A stretch of DNA of 64,000 nucleotides from Lacrimispora sphenoides (GCF_900105215.1 NZ_FOIP01000001.1:1116001-1180000), one strand, 5' to 3'. Shown: positions 43,610 through 53,510, counted from the first letter of the stretch. The notes: generated from the sequence alone by a model not told the origin. Made by a program: numbers and translations.

Positions 43610-45392
43610 GAATCGTCACCTCCGCCTTTATGCTGCCTGCAAAGCTATATGATACACTTTCGATTGTTCCGGTCTTTATACCGTCATAATCAGTGTCTAT
43701 GTCTACTACCTGACCTATTACCTTGTTGCCAAGCAGAACGTCACCAACGACATTCTCAGCGTGCTGGTAGTACTCATAAACGCGGTCAAGTACAGATGTG
43801 GAATTTCTTTTGTTCACAAGAGTGGCGTCCGGCACTTCTTTGATATTTTTGTTGAAAACGATGTTAGGATTTTCTTTGATTACTGTTGATGTAAAATGAT
43901 TATACTTTTTACCTGTAAGGATTACTTCTCCACCTGTTCCAGTGATGAAAGCATAATTATCACCTTTCGCTGTGATTGTTCCACCAGTTATGCTTAAACT
44001 ATGATAAGCCTCAGAGAAGATGGCTTCTGCTGTACCGTCAAGAACACCTTTGTAAATCTCTGCTGTTTCTTCTGACTTCTGGTAATCATGTACGGTCAGT
44101 CTGACACCTGTCACAACGTCCGAATGCTCCAATGTAAGGCCGCCGAAAACTTCACCGGCTGTAAACTCACCAGTCTTATCCTCCTGCTTTGGATAAATCA
44201 CCACGCCATCATAGTTAGATGTGTCTACAACGGCACCTATGGCGAAAGCAATCTGCACCAGCGCATTCCGTTTTGTGGTATATGGGATATATCCATACAA
44301 TTTCACATTGTCAAACGTATCGGATAATAAATAGTTAAAGTCCTCGTTTTCAAAGATATCGGCTATTACCGCAGGTACTAACTGGCCTGTATAAATACCT
44401 CCGTGGTACTCATTACCATCAAGTATTCCTAATGCATCATGAGCATCCATAAAGTAATCAGTCTTGCTTTTCTTTGCCCCGTTCTTAAGATAAAAGTTAC
44501 CTATTAGGCCACCGTTAAAATACAATGCTAGTTTCTGCTTTTTTTGTAAATCAAACGGTACACTTGACTTTGTTCGCACCGTGAAATTCATCGTATTAAT
44601 GCTTATATTTTCTGATATGGCATTGATCTCCTGCAGACATGATATCTGCCTTATTTCATCGGATAAAAAATCACGGTAAATACCATAGTCAATTCTGGAG
44701 AGAAATACGGGCCTATTCGGTTTTGATGTAGACAAGAAGGTAATCACGATCTTGTCATATAGCATCACATAATTACTACAGAAATATTTCGTGTCGTTTG
44801 GAGTAAAGTCCATAATGGATATCAGTTCATTTTCTGAATACCATTGAATATTAATATGGCTTGCGTAATCACCTGACATTGTATTGAAGGTTAACAACAA
44901 GCCTACGCTGGTAAATTTCTGGTTAAAGGTTATGGTTAGCACCGGAGCATCAGCATACTTTTCATAAGTTGAACGAGGAAACAAAAACATCTGTGGATGT
45001 AACCCTATCCGCGGTTTTAATCCCTCTTGGCTTACTGCATATTTAAATTTTCCTTCGCTATCAGATATTTCGTCACTTATAAATCCATAGTCATTAGAAT
45101 CGTCCGGGAAATTTATATATTCTCCATTGAGTAGAGCAAAACCAGGCAGGCATAAGGCATAACCAGGATAAACTAAATCATCCCTTTTTAAGTCTGGGAA
45201 TTCTTTTCTTACTGTTGTTGCCCTTGGATACAGTCCTTTATGCGGATGCAATCCAACCCGGGGCCGTAACCCCGGATCAATTACCTGTGGATTGCTGTTT
45301 TCCTTTGCATATGGAGCCACATCATCATATACAACTTTCAGCCCTTCATTGTTTAACACGGCATCGGATAAAATTGTCTGTTTTAAAAACAT
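43602..45392 (-). CDS. Tail tip / baseplate protein (Tal-like position)
   Basis: 596 aa. It follows the distal tail protein, where siphophages place the tail-associated lysin or tip hub. A short motif GLxPRxGLHPxxxLxPR occurs twice, at about 42-58 and 120-140. The C-terminal part (GNKVIGQVVDIDTDYDG, then TGTIESVSYSFAGSIKAEV) resembles hub proteins that end in an OB-like fold. No peptidase or lysozyme motif is obvious. AAAGGAGG precedes the ATG. Confidence 0.65.
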   Translation of the reverse strand: MFLKQTILSDAVLNNEGLKVVYDDVAPYAKENSNPQVIDPGLRPRVGLHPHKGLYPRATTVRKEFPDLKRDDLVYPGYALCLPGFALLNGEYINFPDDSNDYGFISDEISDSEGKFKYAVSQEGLKPRIGLHPQMFLFPRSTYEKYADAPVLTITFNQKFTSVGLLLTFNTMSGDYASHINIQWYSENELISIMDFTPNDTKYFCSNYVMLYDKIVITFLSTSKPNRPVFLSRIDYGIYRDFLSDEIRQISCLQEINAISENISINTMNFTVRTKSSVPFDLQKKQKLALYFNGGLIGNFYLKNGAKKSKTDYFMDAHDALGILDGNEYHGGIYTGQLVPAVIADIFENEDFNYLLSDTFDNVKLYGYIPYTTKRNALVQIAFAIGAVVDTSNYDGVVIYPKQEDKTGEFTAGEVFGGLTLEHSDVVTGVRLTVHDYQKSEETAEIYKGVLDGTAEAIFSEAYHSLSITGGTITAKGDNYAFITGTGGEVILTGKKYNHFTSTVIKENPNIVFNKNIKEVPDATLVNKRNSTSVLDRVYEYYQHAENVVGDVLLGNKVIGQVVDIDTDYDGIKTGTIESVSYSFAGSIKAEVTIHE

Positions 45393-45393
45393 C

Positions 45394-45798
45394 TTACGGC
45401 CTCCTTTGCGGTGCCTTTGCTATAAACTGAATGGACAAACCGGACCACCGATTGACCTGTCTCCCGCTCTCCATTATCGGCTTGTTTTCATCGTCACCAC
45501 TGGTCACATACGCCTTAAATTCAAGCGTTTCCTGCCCGTACGGGAGCACAACCGTATGAAAGTCTGTCGGGGCTGTTATAATGCCGTAGAACGTGTCGTA
45601 GTCTGCTCTGTAATTTGAGTCTGGCTCCACGGTCAAGGTGTAATTGTAGAACGTTCCAATAACATCACGGTACATTTCATTGTTTAGCACTCTTCCGCTA
45701 TGCTCTGAATCCGTTACCGCAAAGCTGCGCTTAAGCCCTGTTACCCATAGGCGGAGGTCGACACCGTCTATAGTAAATATTCCATTTCCACTTTCCAC
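45394..45798 (-). CDS. Distal tail protein-like (Dit)
   Basis: 134 aa starting with GTG behind AGGAGGTTGATAAC. It is beta-rich with the short N-terminal arm expected of Dit proteins (FTIDGVDLRLWVTGLKRSF). It lies between the tape measure gene (4 bp away) and the tip protein gene (1 bp away), the canonical Dit position. Dit forms the ring joining tail tube and baseplate. Confidence 0.65.
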   Translation of the reverse strand: MESGNGIFTIDGVDLRLWVTGLKRSFAVTDSEHSGRVLNNEMYRDVIGTFYNYTLTVEPDSNYRADYDTFYGIITAPTDFHTVVLPYGQETLEFKAYVTSGDDENKPIMESGRQVNRWSGLSIQFIAKAPQRRP

Positions 45799-45802
45799 GT
45801 TA

Positions 45803-48800
45803 TCAACCTCCTGTCGTTACCATTCTAACGCCTACGCGCTGTTTTTCGTTGTTGTTATACTTGTAAACTAACTGACCGAACTTTGTACCATCGACAATCA
45901 TGTCTGCCTGTACAGAGCCGCCGCCGATTCCTCCCATTTCTCCAATGGCTTCCTTAAATGCCTGTTTCATTGTTTCAAGCGGAGATACAACCTCATAATC
46001 CTTGTTGTTATCTCCAAGGATTGCGGCAAATTCCCCTGCTTTTGGTGGGACTACGGTTCCGGTTGCCAAGCGTGGCATAACAGAAGAAAAGGAAGCGTAA
46101 CCAGTTGAAGAATATGAAGGTACTGAGCGACTACTACTTGCCCTGTTGTTAGCACCAGAAGCTACTCCTATCAGTGAAAATCCTGCTATTGCTGCTACTG
46201 CTCCCGCCACTGCAAGCATGGCATAGTTTTGTATACCCGCTGCTATTGCTGCAACTACTAAAGCTATTGCTCCTGCAACTGCAATGATTTTAGAAGCTAA
46301 TTTTTCACTTGGTGTCATTTTGTCCCATGCCATAGCAACATAAGCAGCTATGGCAACAATGCTTCCAAGCACAATAACAAGCGGATTAAGTTTGCCAAGA
46401 AGTGACCCCAATACGCCTATAAGATTTGGCAGCACAGATAGCATGTTCTTAATTCCAGTCATAAACTCAACAAATTTCCATGCTGCAAAGAACGCCAATA
46501 CTATTATAGTGATGTTCTTAACTGCTTCCTGGTGCTGCGATATCCAATCCGAAAACTTTGTAAGCCACTCAACAACCTTTTTTAATGCCGTTATAATAAC
46601 TTCACCAGTCCACTTTCCAAAGGGCTGTATAAAATCTTCCCATAGCCATAACGCCAACGGTTTCAATGCATCAATCACAGAATTAAGAACTTTAAGCGCT
46701 GCTGAAACTAAATCAAGCCCTACTGGTAATGCTTTTTCTAATGCCCATTTTGTTAATGGTAGAAGCACATTATTAAGTAACCAAAGCAATGCACTTCCAA
46801 TCACTGATACAATAGGTATAAGACTGGCAAGTACACCATCGAATGCTATTAATAATGGGCTGAAATCCAACGTAGCCGCCCAATTTTTTATTGATTCAGA
46901 GGCTTCTCGGAAGAAACCAGTGACCAAAAGAACCAAGTCACCCAAGTGACGCATGATACTGGTCCCGGTATTTGCATTTATCCAAGCCTTGTCAAACTGA
47001 TTCGCCAGATTTGCCACGGTCAGCGCAAAATTACTGAATGTAATCAGTAGATCATCTGTGATTGCCTTGCCGTACCCTTCGTCTTTCCACACCTGCATGA
47101 ATGACGCTCCTACGTCCTTTGCAAGCTGTTTTAAGCTTCCAAGCATGATTTTAGCGGCGTTCGTTGTAGAAGCCCCGTATTGATCCCACGAGTCCTTTAA
47201 TGGCTGGAATAGGTTAGCCAGTGTACTCTTAATATCTTCTGCGAGTGCTTTTGCTTCGGTTCCTACAGCAATTGTCTTGAACATCTGGTCAGGCGTAGGG
47301 CCTTTGTATTCGTTTGTGTCTGCTGACCGTTGAATCTGCATCAAGGTATCAAAAGCAAATGAAGCTTTCTTTACCTCTTTTGCCGCTTCTTTCGCCGCCT
47401 TTTGAGTGTCACTAAGACTGGCGGCATAGTCCTCCTGTACCGCTACCGCTTTTACAAACGTATCTTTCCCTGCCAGGGCCGCCATAGTTTGCCCGATCCA
47501 GTTATTTACCTCCGCAAGTTTTGATATAAACATGCTAAGTATCGGTGACACTACTTCCACAATAGGAGCAAACGCTACCGCAAAGCTGTTTTCTAGCATT
47601 GTCATTGAAGACATAAGTGAAGATGCTGCTTTGTTGGCATCGCCTGAATACCGGGCCAAGTTCTCAAATCCATCTTTTGCGGATTGTATTGCTGCACGCA
47701 TAGCCATACGGATCAGCATTAATCGTAACATTCCTGAAAGGCTCAGAATACTTTTAGACAAAGGATTGACTTCTTTTCTCGTGCTACGCATGGAAGCATT
47801 CATCTTCTTGCCAGAACTTGCAACCTTCTTCTGTTCCTTATCGGTTACGGTTAATGATTTCTTATACTCTTTTTCTGCCTGTGTCACTCTTTGCAGTTCC
47901 GCATACAACTCGTCATATTCTGGATTGCCAAGAGTAACACCCTGTTTTTCTAATTCTAGAAGTTCCGCTTTTAGCTGCTGTTTCTGAAACTCAAACGATT
48001 CTTTATCAAGTTTTATTGGTACTTTAACAGGTGATATAAGATTCTTTTTATAGTCGGTCAACTCTGCTTGCGCTTTATTAAGTGCCTGATATGTACTGTC
48101 ATAAAGTCCATCTCCAAACGTCTTGCCGGCCTGCGTAAGCTGATTTAATTGTTGCTTTAATAAATCGACCTTACCTTGCAACGATGATTCATCAATATCA
48201 ATTTTAACCTTCTCAGGAGTGGATAATTTCTTCTGGTAATCTTTTAATACAGATTCTGATTTCTTTAATGCTGTGTATGTGCTGTCATACAATTCGTCAC
48301 CAAATGTTTTGCCCTGTTCGGTGAGTTTCCGCAATTTAAGTTTCAAAGAATCAACTTGCCCCTGTAGCGATTCGATATTGATTTTTGAGCTTTCGGCAGG
48401 ACTAAGCATTTCTTTTTTATAATCTGCTAATGCCTGTTTTATTTTGGAAAGTTTCATATAGGTTTCATCATATTGATCGTCACCAAAATACAGCCCTTGT
48501 GATTCCAAATCTTTCAACTGCTTGGTTAAAGTGGAAATTTCATTCTTGAATTCATTCGTGGACTTTTCAACCTTATCCATTCCATCGGCGTACTCATTAA
48601 CAAATTGCTGCACTGTATTACCATAGTCCTGAAACTCACCACGGGCGTGTGAGATTCTTGATTCCTCGTCCAATACGCCGCTACTTTGATTTCCTCTGTC
48701 AATGGAGATTTTATCCATCTGTTCTTTAAGGCTTTGTACACTGTCTTTGGCTTCTTTTGCCGAATCCGATATGCTTTCAATCTGATCTGCGGCCTTAGTT

Positions 48801-48967
48801 GCTTGTTTTCCTGCGCCGGTAAGCGAATTTGTTAATCCCTTAGTGAGATCTTTTACAACAGCAGTTAATTCACGCAAGGCATCTTTAAGCGCTCCAATAT
48901 CTTCAATGGCTCCATCTTTGTTAATTGCTGTGTTGATTAATATAATTCCATCTGCTTGAGCCGCCAT
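45803..48967 (-). CDS. Tape measure protein
   Basis: 1,054 aa, by far the longest tail gene. A helical N-terminus holds four tandem repeats of about 60 residues (143-188, 199-250, 262-311, 323-372), each with a FGDxxYDxTYxxL-like core. Hydrophobic segments follow in the middle and near 870-960. The C-terminus has VVSPLETMKQAFKEAIGEMG, also seen in the 57430 gene. The protein sets tail length and is ejected into the cell. AAAGGAG precedes the ATG. Confidence 0.92.
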   Translation of the reverse strand: MAAQADGIILINTAINKDGAIEDIGALKDALRELTAVVKDLTKGLTNSLTGAGKQATKAADQIESISDSAKEAKDSVQSLKEQMDKISIDRGNQSSGVLDEESRISHARGEFQDYGNTVQQFVNEYADGMDKVEKSTNEFKNEISTLTKQLKDLESQGLYFGDDQYDETYMKLSKIKQALADYKKEMLSPAESSKINIESLQGQVDSLKLKLRKLTEQGKTFGDELYDSTYTALKKSESVLKDYQKKLSTPEKVKIDIDESSLQGKVDLLKQQLNQLTQAGKTFGDGLYDSTYQALNKAQAELTDYKKNLISPVKVPIKLDKESFEFQKQQLKAELLELEKQGVTLGNPEYDELYAELQRVTQAEKEYKKSLTVTDKEQKKVASSGKKMNASMRSTRKEVNPLSKSILSLSGMLRLMLIRMAMRAAIQSAKDGFENLARYSGDANKAASSLMSSMTMLENSFAVAFAPIVEVVSPILSMFISKLAEVNNWIGQTMAALAGKDTFVKAVAVQEDYAASLSDTQKAAKEAAKEVKKASFAFDTLMQIQRSADTNEYKGPTPDQMFKTIAVGTEAKALAEDIKSTLANLFQPLKDSWDQYGASTTNAAKIMLGSLKQLAKDVGASFMQVWKDEGYGKAITDDLLITFSNFALTVANLANQFDKAWINANTGTSIMRHLGDLVLLVTGFFREASESIKNWAATLDFSPLLIAFDGVLASLIPIVSVIGSALLWLLNNVLLPLTKWALEKALPVGLDLVSAALKVLNSVIDALKPLALWLWEDFIQPFGKWTGEVIITALKKVVEWLTKFSDWISQHQEAVKNITIIVLAFFAAWKFVEFMTGIKNMLSVLPNLIGVLGSLLGKLNPLVIVLGSIVAIAAYVAMAWDKMTPSEKLASKIIAVAGAIALVVAAIAAGIQNYAMLAVAGAVAAIAGFSLIGVASGANNRASSSRSVPSYSSTGYASFSSVMPRLATGTVVPPKAGEFAAILGDNNKDYEVVSPLETMKQAFKEAIGEMGGIGGGSVQADMIVDGTKFGQLVYKYNNNEKQRVGVRMVTTGG

Positions 48968-49008
48968 GCCATCGCTCCTTTCTTCGGACCCGGCGCTTAG
49001 GCGCTGCC

Positions 49009-49566
49009 CTATCCGATAAGTTTTTCAACTGCTTCTCTTTCCTTCTGTTTCTGCTCCCAATCGAGATCACACAATGCCTGATTCTCTTTGTAAAACTTAG
49101 ATTCCCACTTTTCAAGTTTTTCGCTATTTGCTCTCTTCTGCCGGATATTTTGAATAGAGGAATACAAGCCATCGCCGCCGATCTGCATATAGGAGCCAAA
49201 AAAGGTCCACCAGTGCATATACTTCACACTGCGGACCTCTTTCCCCATACTTTTATTAATTTCCGGTATTATAACAGGCGAATCTTTGAGCCAACTCATT
49301 AACACCGGCTTTGGTTTGTTATCTGCTGGCAAGCTGGCATCTATAAACCGACTAGCCTTTTCTACTGCCTCACCCATACACTCCGGTGGAATTGTTTCGT
49401 AGTCGATATACAGGATTTCAATAAGCACCTGTGTTTTATCTGCGCCATCAAGCTCCGGGTCTTCATAAGCGGTTAAAATGTCAAGCACAACCCTGTAATC
49501 GGTACGGATTTTATACAATACCCCTCCCACTTCTAATTCTGTGGGTAGGCTGAACGGATTCATCAT
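49009..49566 (-). CDS. Gp15-family tail assembly chaperone-like protein
   Basis: 185 aa. The N-terminus (NPFSLPTELEVGGVLYKIRTDYRVVLDIL) and the MHWWTFFGSYMQIG segment are typical of bacteriophage Gp15 proteins. This family sits just before the tape measure gene and is thought to act as the second tail assembly chaperone. Its ATG overlaps the previous stop (ATGA). It is expressed as a separate overlapping gene; I do not see a convincing slippery site. Confidence 0.78.
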   Translation of the reverse strand: MMNPFSLPTELEVGGVLYKIRTDYRVVLDILTAYEDPELDGADKTQVLIEILYIDYETIPPECMGEAVEKASRFIDASLPADNKPKPVLMSWLKDSPVIIPEINKSMGKEVRSVKYMHWWTFFGSYMQIGGDGLYSSIQNIRQKRANSEKLEKWESKFYKENQALCDLDWEQKQKEREAVEKLIG

Positions 49567-50018
49567 TTATGATACTTCTGTGTATACTTGCTGGCCCGGG
49601 TCTTTGCTTTGCCTAATCGCACACCAGTTTCTTTCTCAATCACAGTTCGGATCGTTTCAATGATATGTACGGCAAAAAAATCACCGTTTCCCAAAATTGA
49701 GAAGGGCCCTGTAATTTTAAAGAATGTCTCTGACACGTTGGCATTAAACAAGCGATCAATCTCTATCATCATCTTCTTTTCAGCTTCAATTATTTTATCT
49801 TTGTCACTACCTTCGCCACTTTCAAGTTGAGTCTGTAATTCCTCGAATGCTTTAACCGCATGTTCATATCGTCCGACTAGACCAATATCAGATGGTACAA
49901 AGGTAAACTGCCCCAGGGCTTCACCACGCTTGTTTTTGATGTTGTATACCCTGGAACCATCATCAATTACAATATCATTACTGTTCTGCTGGTTATTCTT
50001 AATCAGTTTATTGCTCAT
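49563..50018 (-). CDS. Tail assembly chaperone (first)
   Basis: 151 aa, charged and helical, directly between the major tail protein and the Gp15 gene. It begins with a polar Asn/Gln-rich segment and ends in basic residues (KTRASKYTQKYHK). The order matches gpG-type chaperones of siphophages that coat the tape measure protein before tube assembly. GGAGATTAAGAC precedes the ATG. Confidence 0.65.
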   Translation of the reverse strand: MSNKLIKNNQQNSNDIVIDDGSRVYNIKNKRGEALGQFTFVPSDIGLVGRYEHAVKAFEELQTQLESGEGSDKDKIIEAEKKMMIEIDRLFNANVSETFFKITGPFSILGNGDFFAVHIIETIRTVIEKETGVRLGKAKTRASKYTQKYHK

Positions 50019-50031
50019 GTCTTAATCTCCT

Positions 50032-50544
50032 TTATGATCCTGACGGGATAGTACCTTCCGTAAACTTTGGTTCTTTTTCATCGAGGGAAACCTTTGTCAC
50101 ATAGCCTTTCTTCCGTTCGCCATTAAAAGCTATATTGTAAGGGATATTTACACCGGAAGTCCCGCCACCATAACTCTGAGGCTTAACGATAACTTCCTCG
50201 ATATATGCTAAGTGGTTAGTGGCATCGGTATCATCTACAATCACCTCAAGGATTAAGGTCTTGCACTTATCACCCACAAGCCGGTCCATAGCGATTTCCC
50301 TGAGTTTTGGATAAAGTGGTTCATCTGGATTTGCATAGTACGGATCAGCATCAATAGACGGTTCATACCCGTTGTCCGTCACCCTGGATTCACCCCATAT
50401 ATTTTTTGTTGATGCTGTGTCAGGATTAAGGCTGACAGCTAACTCTTCCATGTCGATTCCAACCTTAAACCAAGTCGCAGATGCCGCGGTGTTCTTGAAA
50501 GAGGAATCCAGGAAGTGTACTAACGCTTTTCTTTCTAATTTCAT
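50032..50544 (-). CDS. Major tail (tube) protein
   Basis: 170 aa, single beta-rich domain (WFKVGIDMEELAVSLNPDT, then IWGESRVTDNGYEPSIDADP), typical for tail tube subunits of Clostridia siphophages. It follows the tail terminator gene and has a strong AAAGGAG ribosome binding site, consistent with high expression. It polymerises into the tail tube. Confidence 0.78.
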   Translation of the reverse strand: MKLERKALVHFLDSSFKNTAASATWFKVGIDMEELAVSLNPDTASTKNIWGESRVTDNGYEPSIDADPYYANPDEPLYPKLREIAMDRLVGDKCKTLILEVIVDDTDATNHLAYIEEVIVKPQSYGGGTSGVNIPYNIAFNGERKKGYVTKVSLDEKEPKFTEGTIPSGS

Positions 50545-50558
50545 ATATTTTGCTCCTT

Positions 50559-51059
50559 TCAGCGATCAAATTCGTTTTCATATTCTACTGATACGGGCAA
50601 TACCCAATCCTGAACGCTGTTCTTATTTGGATCAAGTCCGTATGAGTTGTCACGGGTAATTTTTTTAATGATTCGTCCTTCTGATAGCTTCGGGTATGCA
50701 GTAAGTTTGTAGGCTGTACCATCAATGGTGACAGGCTCCTTACATATCCATTTACCAATACCGTCCAGAAACGTCTGAGCGGTCATTTTAACCCGTTCAC
50801 TGTTTGAGCCTACCCGATATACTATGTAGAACGGATAACGGCAAATCTGGCGCACGTGAGCTGTCACAGACTCTTTCTCACTGTATACCAATGCCCCATT
50901 GTCTGCCGAAAAGATTATTCCGCTATCCCCATCTAAATCCTCAAAAGTGATTATCTCTCCATCAAGTCCTGGGTACTGATTAAGCAGATTTTTCATTGCA
51001 TCAGTCAGTACATCATACCCGGTAACATCATTACCAATTGGTTGTGGTTGTTCAGCCAC
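50559..51059 (-). CDS. Tail terminator / minor capsid-like head-tail protein
   Basis: The GTG at 51068 falls inside GGAGGTGG, whereas GTG 51059 lies 8 bases after GGAGG and is chosen; 166 aa. The protein has the alpha/beta pattern of tail terminators (MKNLLNQYPGL, then PFYIVYRVGSNSERVKMTAQTFLDGIGKW). It overlaps the preceding gene. It closes the tail end joined to the head. Confidence 0.65.
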   Translation of the reverse strand: MAEQPQPIGNDVTGYDVLTDAMKNLLNQYPGLDGEIITFEDLDGDSGIIFSADNGALVYSEKESVTAHVRQICRYPFYIVYRVGSNSERVKMTAQTFLDGIGKWICKEPVTIDGTAYKLTAYPKLSEGRIIKKITRDNSYGLDPNKNSVQDWVLPVSVEYENEFDR

Positions 51060-51540
51060 TATTGCCACCTCCTGCCGTTTTCTTTACACTCTTTACCCAT
51101 GTCTTACCATCTTTCTTTTTGGCAGCATCAAACCAGTACGCTTGTGCGTTTGGGTGTGCGGTCTTATTAAATACTAAATTCTCTTTTGCTTTTGTCTTAC
51201 CGCTGTACTGACTAACAAGCACTTTCTTCTCTCCAAGTCTGGCCCATGTGCTTCCGGTTACTTCGCTTACCATGTTCTTTCCTTTGTACAAAAATCGCCC
51301 TGCTGGACCGTAGGCAGCAAATACCACTCCTGAACCTTGTACAGCTGCACTTGCTGCCCTTGTCACGTTAATAAATGGTCCTTCTTGTTTAGGCATGAAT
51401 GGTTCCATACTATTCATTACATCGCCATCAAGGCCATACTGGGCTTTCTGGTACTGCTTATCAAACCGTGATAGGTTAAGTTTTACCTGTATGTCTCCAT
51501 CAACTATTGACCACTTTGGAAAATGCTTTGTTGTTGCCAT
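51052..51540 (-). CDS. Minor capsid protein (Minor_capsid_2-like)
   Basis: 162 aa. Motifs WARLGEKKVLVSQYSGKTKAKENL and HPNAQAYWFDAAKKKDGKTW fit the HK97-gp10-like minor capsid proteins that form part of the head-tail connector. Encoded between two other connector genes with 1-8 bp spacing. Confidence 0.72.
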   Translation of the reverse strand: MATTKHFPKWSIVDGDIQVKLNLSRFDKQYQKAQYGLDGDVMNSMEPFMPKQEGPFINVTRAASAAVQGSGVVFAAYGPAGRFLYKGKNMVSEVTGSTWARLGEKKVLVSQYSGKTKAKENLVFNKTAHPNAQAYWFDAAKKKDGKTWVKSVKKTAGGGNSG

Positions 51541-51541
51541 G

Positions 51542-51985
51542 CTATTTCCCTCCGATCTCGAAGTGAGGAATCAACTTATACGGGCCGCCTACTGTGGTAA
51601 TCAGGTATACATCATCACGTGTTTTGGTTATGTAATCCTTAAAATCTTTTTTGTATTCAGCATCATTTATAACCGTTCCAGGATACTCTCCTCTTATAAA
51701 AAAGTCTGTTCCTCCAGTGAACGTAAGCGATGCGGCGATTTCGGCTTCGATCTGTGTCGCCCATTCCTTAGGTCGCTTATAGGGTTTACCTGCGATTGTG
51801 ATAGCCCCATCAACCAAGGTGTACCTTATATGTAACTTTGCTGTGTCTGCGCTTTCTAGTCCGGTCTTAGTTACATTCGCACCCTTATCGACATTTAGGT
51901 CAACGTTATGCAATACGGTAGGATACCATGTAATAACCTGGCCTGTTTGAAGTTTATTAAAGATTGTCACTGTGTCGGTATACAT
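51542..51985 (-). CDS. Head-tail stopper / minor capsid protein
   Basis: ATG 51985 behind AAAGGAGGAGG is chosen over the frame start at 52033; 147 aa. A small beta-barrel pattern (MYTDTVTIFNK, LHIRYTLVDG, DDVYLITTVGG) is typical of stopper proteins (SPP1 gp16 position). It lies between the connector and minor capsid genes. Confidence 0.68.
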   Translation of the reverse strand: MYTDTVTIFNKLQTGQVITWYPTVLHNVDLNVDKGANVTKTGLESADTAKLHIRYTLVDGAITIAGKPYKRPKEWATQIEAEIAASLTFTGGTDFFIRGEYPGTVINDAEYKKDFKDYITKTRDDVYLITTVGGPYKLIPHFEIGGK

Positions 51986-51999
51986 GACCTCCTCCTTTC

Positions 52000-52467
52000 T
52001 CATAGCCCTGCATAAAGCAGTAGCACGCCGCAATCATCAGTTACACCTATAAGGTACTCTTTAGCTGTTTCATAGCAAAGCCGGTTCTGCGCCTGTGTAT
52101 CTCCTGCAGCGCTGATTACGGCGCTCTTAACGGAAGATGTGGCACTGAATGAAATGGATTCAGCCCCGGCAGTCTTGCTTGTGACAATATTTCCGACAAC
52201 GTTTCCAAATTCATCAGTTCTATATCCTCCAGCTTGCGCCACCTTCTCCGCCTGTTCAATCTCCTGTAACTTATCAGCCACGGCGCACACAGTTTTCTGT
52301 ACCTTCATAGCCGCGCGTTCATCGGCAGGAAGGCCGGGCACCAGACGGTCAAACGTCATAGTGTCCAGCTTGTCACTAGCCTTTTCTGCTAGGCGGTCAA
52401 AATCCTCCTGCGCTATTGCCGTGCCGTAGTACTTCTCTTTGTAAAATGTGTAATCCGTATACGCCAT
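52000..52467 (-). CDS. Head-tail connector (adaptor) protein
   Basis: 155 aa, mostly helical N-terminus (DRLAEKASDKLDTMTFDRL, then KVQKTVCAVADKLQEIEQ), the pattern of gp6/gp15-type adaptors docking on the portal. AAGGAG precedes the ATG. It follows the capsid gene by 12 bp. Confidence 0.72.
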   Translation of the reverse strand: MAYTDYTFYKEKYYGTAIAQEDFDRLAEKASDKLDTMTFDRLVPGLPADERAAMKVQKTVCAVADKLQEIEQAEKVAQAGGYRTDEFGNVVGNIVTSKTAGAESISFSATSSVKSAVISAAGDTQAQNRLCYETAKEYLIGVTDDCGVLLLYAGL

Positions 52468-52479
52468 GGCTTAATCTCC

Positions 52480-53496
52480 TTAACCGTTTGATTTAATCAT
52501 ACCGATACGGACATTCTTATCTTTGAACTTAAGTGCCCAGTTTGCTTTATTTGCAAGCTCCGCATTGGTTGGGGATTCTCCTGTAATGTTATCCGCTTTA
52601 ATGGCGAAGCCGTTAGGGTGAATCACTCTACCCTGCTTTGTGTAAAGCTTTTCGATACCTGCCGATGTTTCAGGGTCGTAGTCTACATAGTATGGCTTCT
52701 CATAATTGGTTTTCGGGCAAGTAAGGAATGCTCCCTGACCAATGATGTAAGATTTATAAACCGGGTTAGCGCCTGATGTGTCCACGGTAAAGCGGTCAGT
52801 TACGAGAGGAATAAGCCCACCGATAGTAGGTAACTCGATGTTTCTCTCAATAGCATTCGTAATGGTATATTTGTTGTAGTCTACCAGCCCAAGCGCCTTA
52901 TATTTAGCAAAGATAAGCGAATTGATTATATAAAGTCCAAACCCGTCCGCCATATCCCCTAATGCCTTTTGCTGAGCAAAAATAAGGGTTTTTTCATCGA
53001 TGTTATTTGCAGCCGCTGGTGTGCCTGTTGCTGCGCTTAAATCTGTAATGTGATTAGCCATTCCTGCAAGCCCGAGTGTTGCATCAGTGATACCCATTAA
53101 CGCTCGTGTCCAGGTCTGGTTATAGTAGCTTGTTACGGAATTTGCAACATGAGTCATCGGAGAAGCCCCGGTCAGCTCTTTCGTAAAGTCCTTTGCTTTC
53201 CATGCTTTCATTCTCTGGATCATCATAGCAGTCTGTTTTCCTCCGCTAATCTCGGAAGGTGTGTTGTCGGTCATACCGTCATTGTTTAATGCTACATCGT
53301 CATTCTCGTCAACCGGGATATAGTATGGGATAGTACCAACGTTACCCTTTTCACCGATTAAACTCATAATGGTGGGATCTTCTACCATGATTCCGGAAGC
53401 AATGATTTTATCGTTCCATGTTGCCTGTTCAGCCATGTAACTAGCGAATACCTCCGGGTCAAAATCAAATCCGCCAAACTGTCCTGTTCTTGCCAT
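52480..53496 (-). CDS. Major capsid protein
   Basis: 338 aa, of HK97-like size and composition. It starts ARTGQFGGFDFDPEVFASYM, has the long E-loop region near 55-85 and the peripheral domain around 215-240. Genes upstream (scaffold) and downstream (connector) fix the role. Ribosome binding site AAAGGAG. The absence of an N-terminal delta domain agrees with a separate scaffold gene. Confidence 0.9.
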   Translation of the reverse strand: MARTGQFGGFDFDPEVFASYMAEQATWNDKIIASGIMVEDPTIMSLIGEKGNVGTIPYYIPVDENDDVALNNDGMTDNTPSEISGGKQTAMMIQRMKAWKAKDFTKELTGASPMTHVANSVTSYYNQTWTRALMGITDATLGLAGMANHITDLSAATGTPAAANNIDEKTLIFAQQKALGDMADGFGLYIINSLIFAKYKALGLVDYNKYTITNAIERNIELPTIGGLIPLVTDRFTVDTSGANPVYKSYIIGQGAFLTCPKTNYEKPYYVDYDPETSAGIEKLYTKQGRVIHPNGFAIKADNITGESPTNAELANKANWALKFKDKNVRIGMIKSNG

Positions 53497-53510
53497 GTTC
53501 TATTTCTCCT

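Noticed and set aside
48921..49199. 92-codon minus-strand frame that could be a frameshift product of the tail chaperone genes
   Set aside because: It is an alternative frame within the Gp15 gene; no slippery heptamer was convincing and its composition is non-protein-like.
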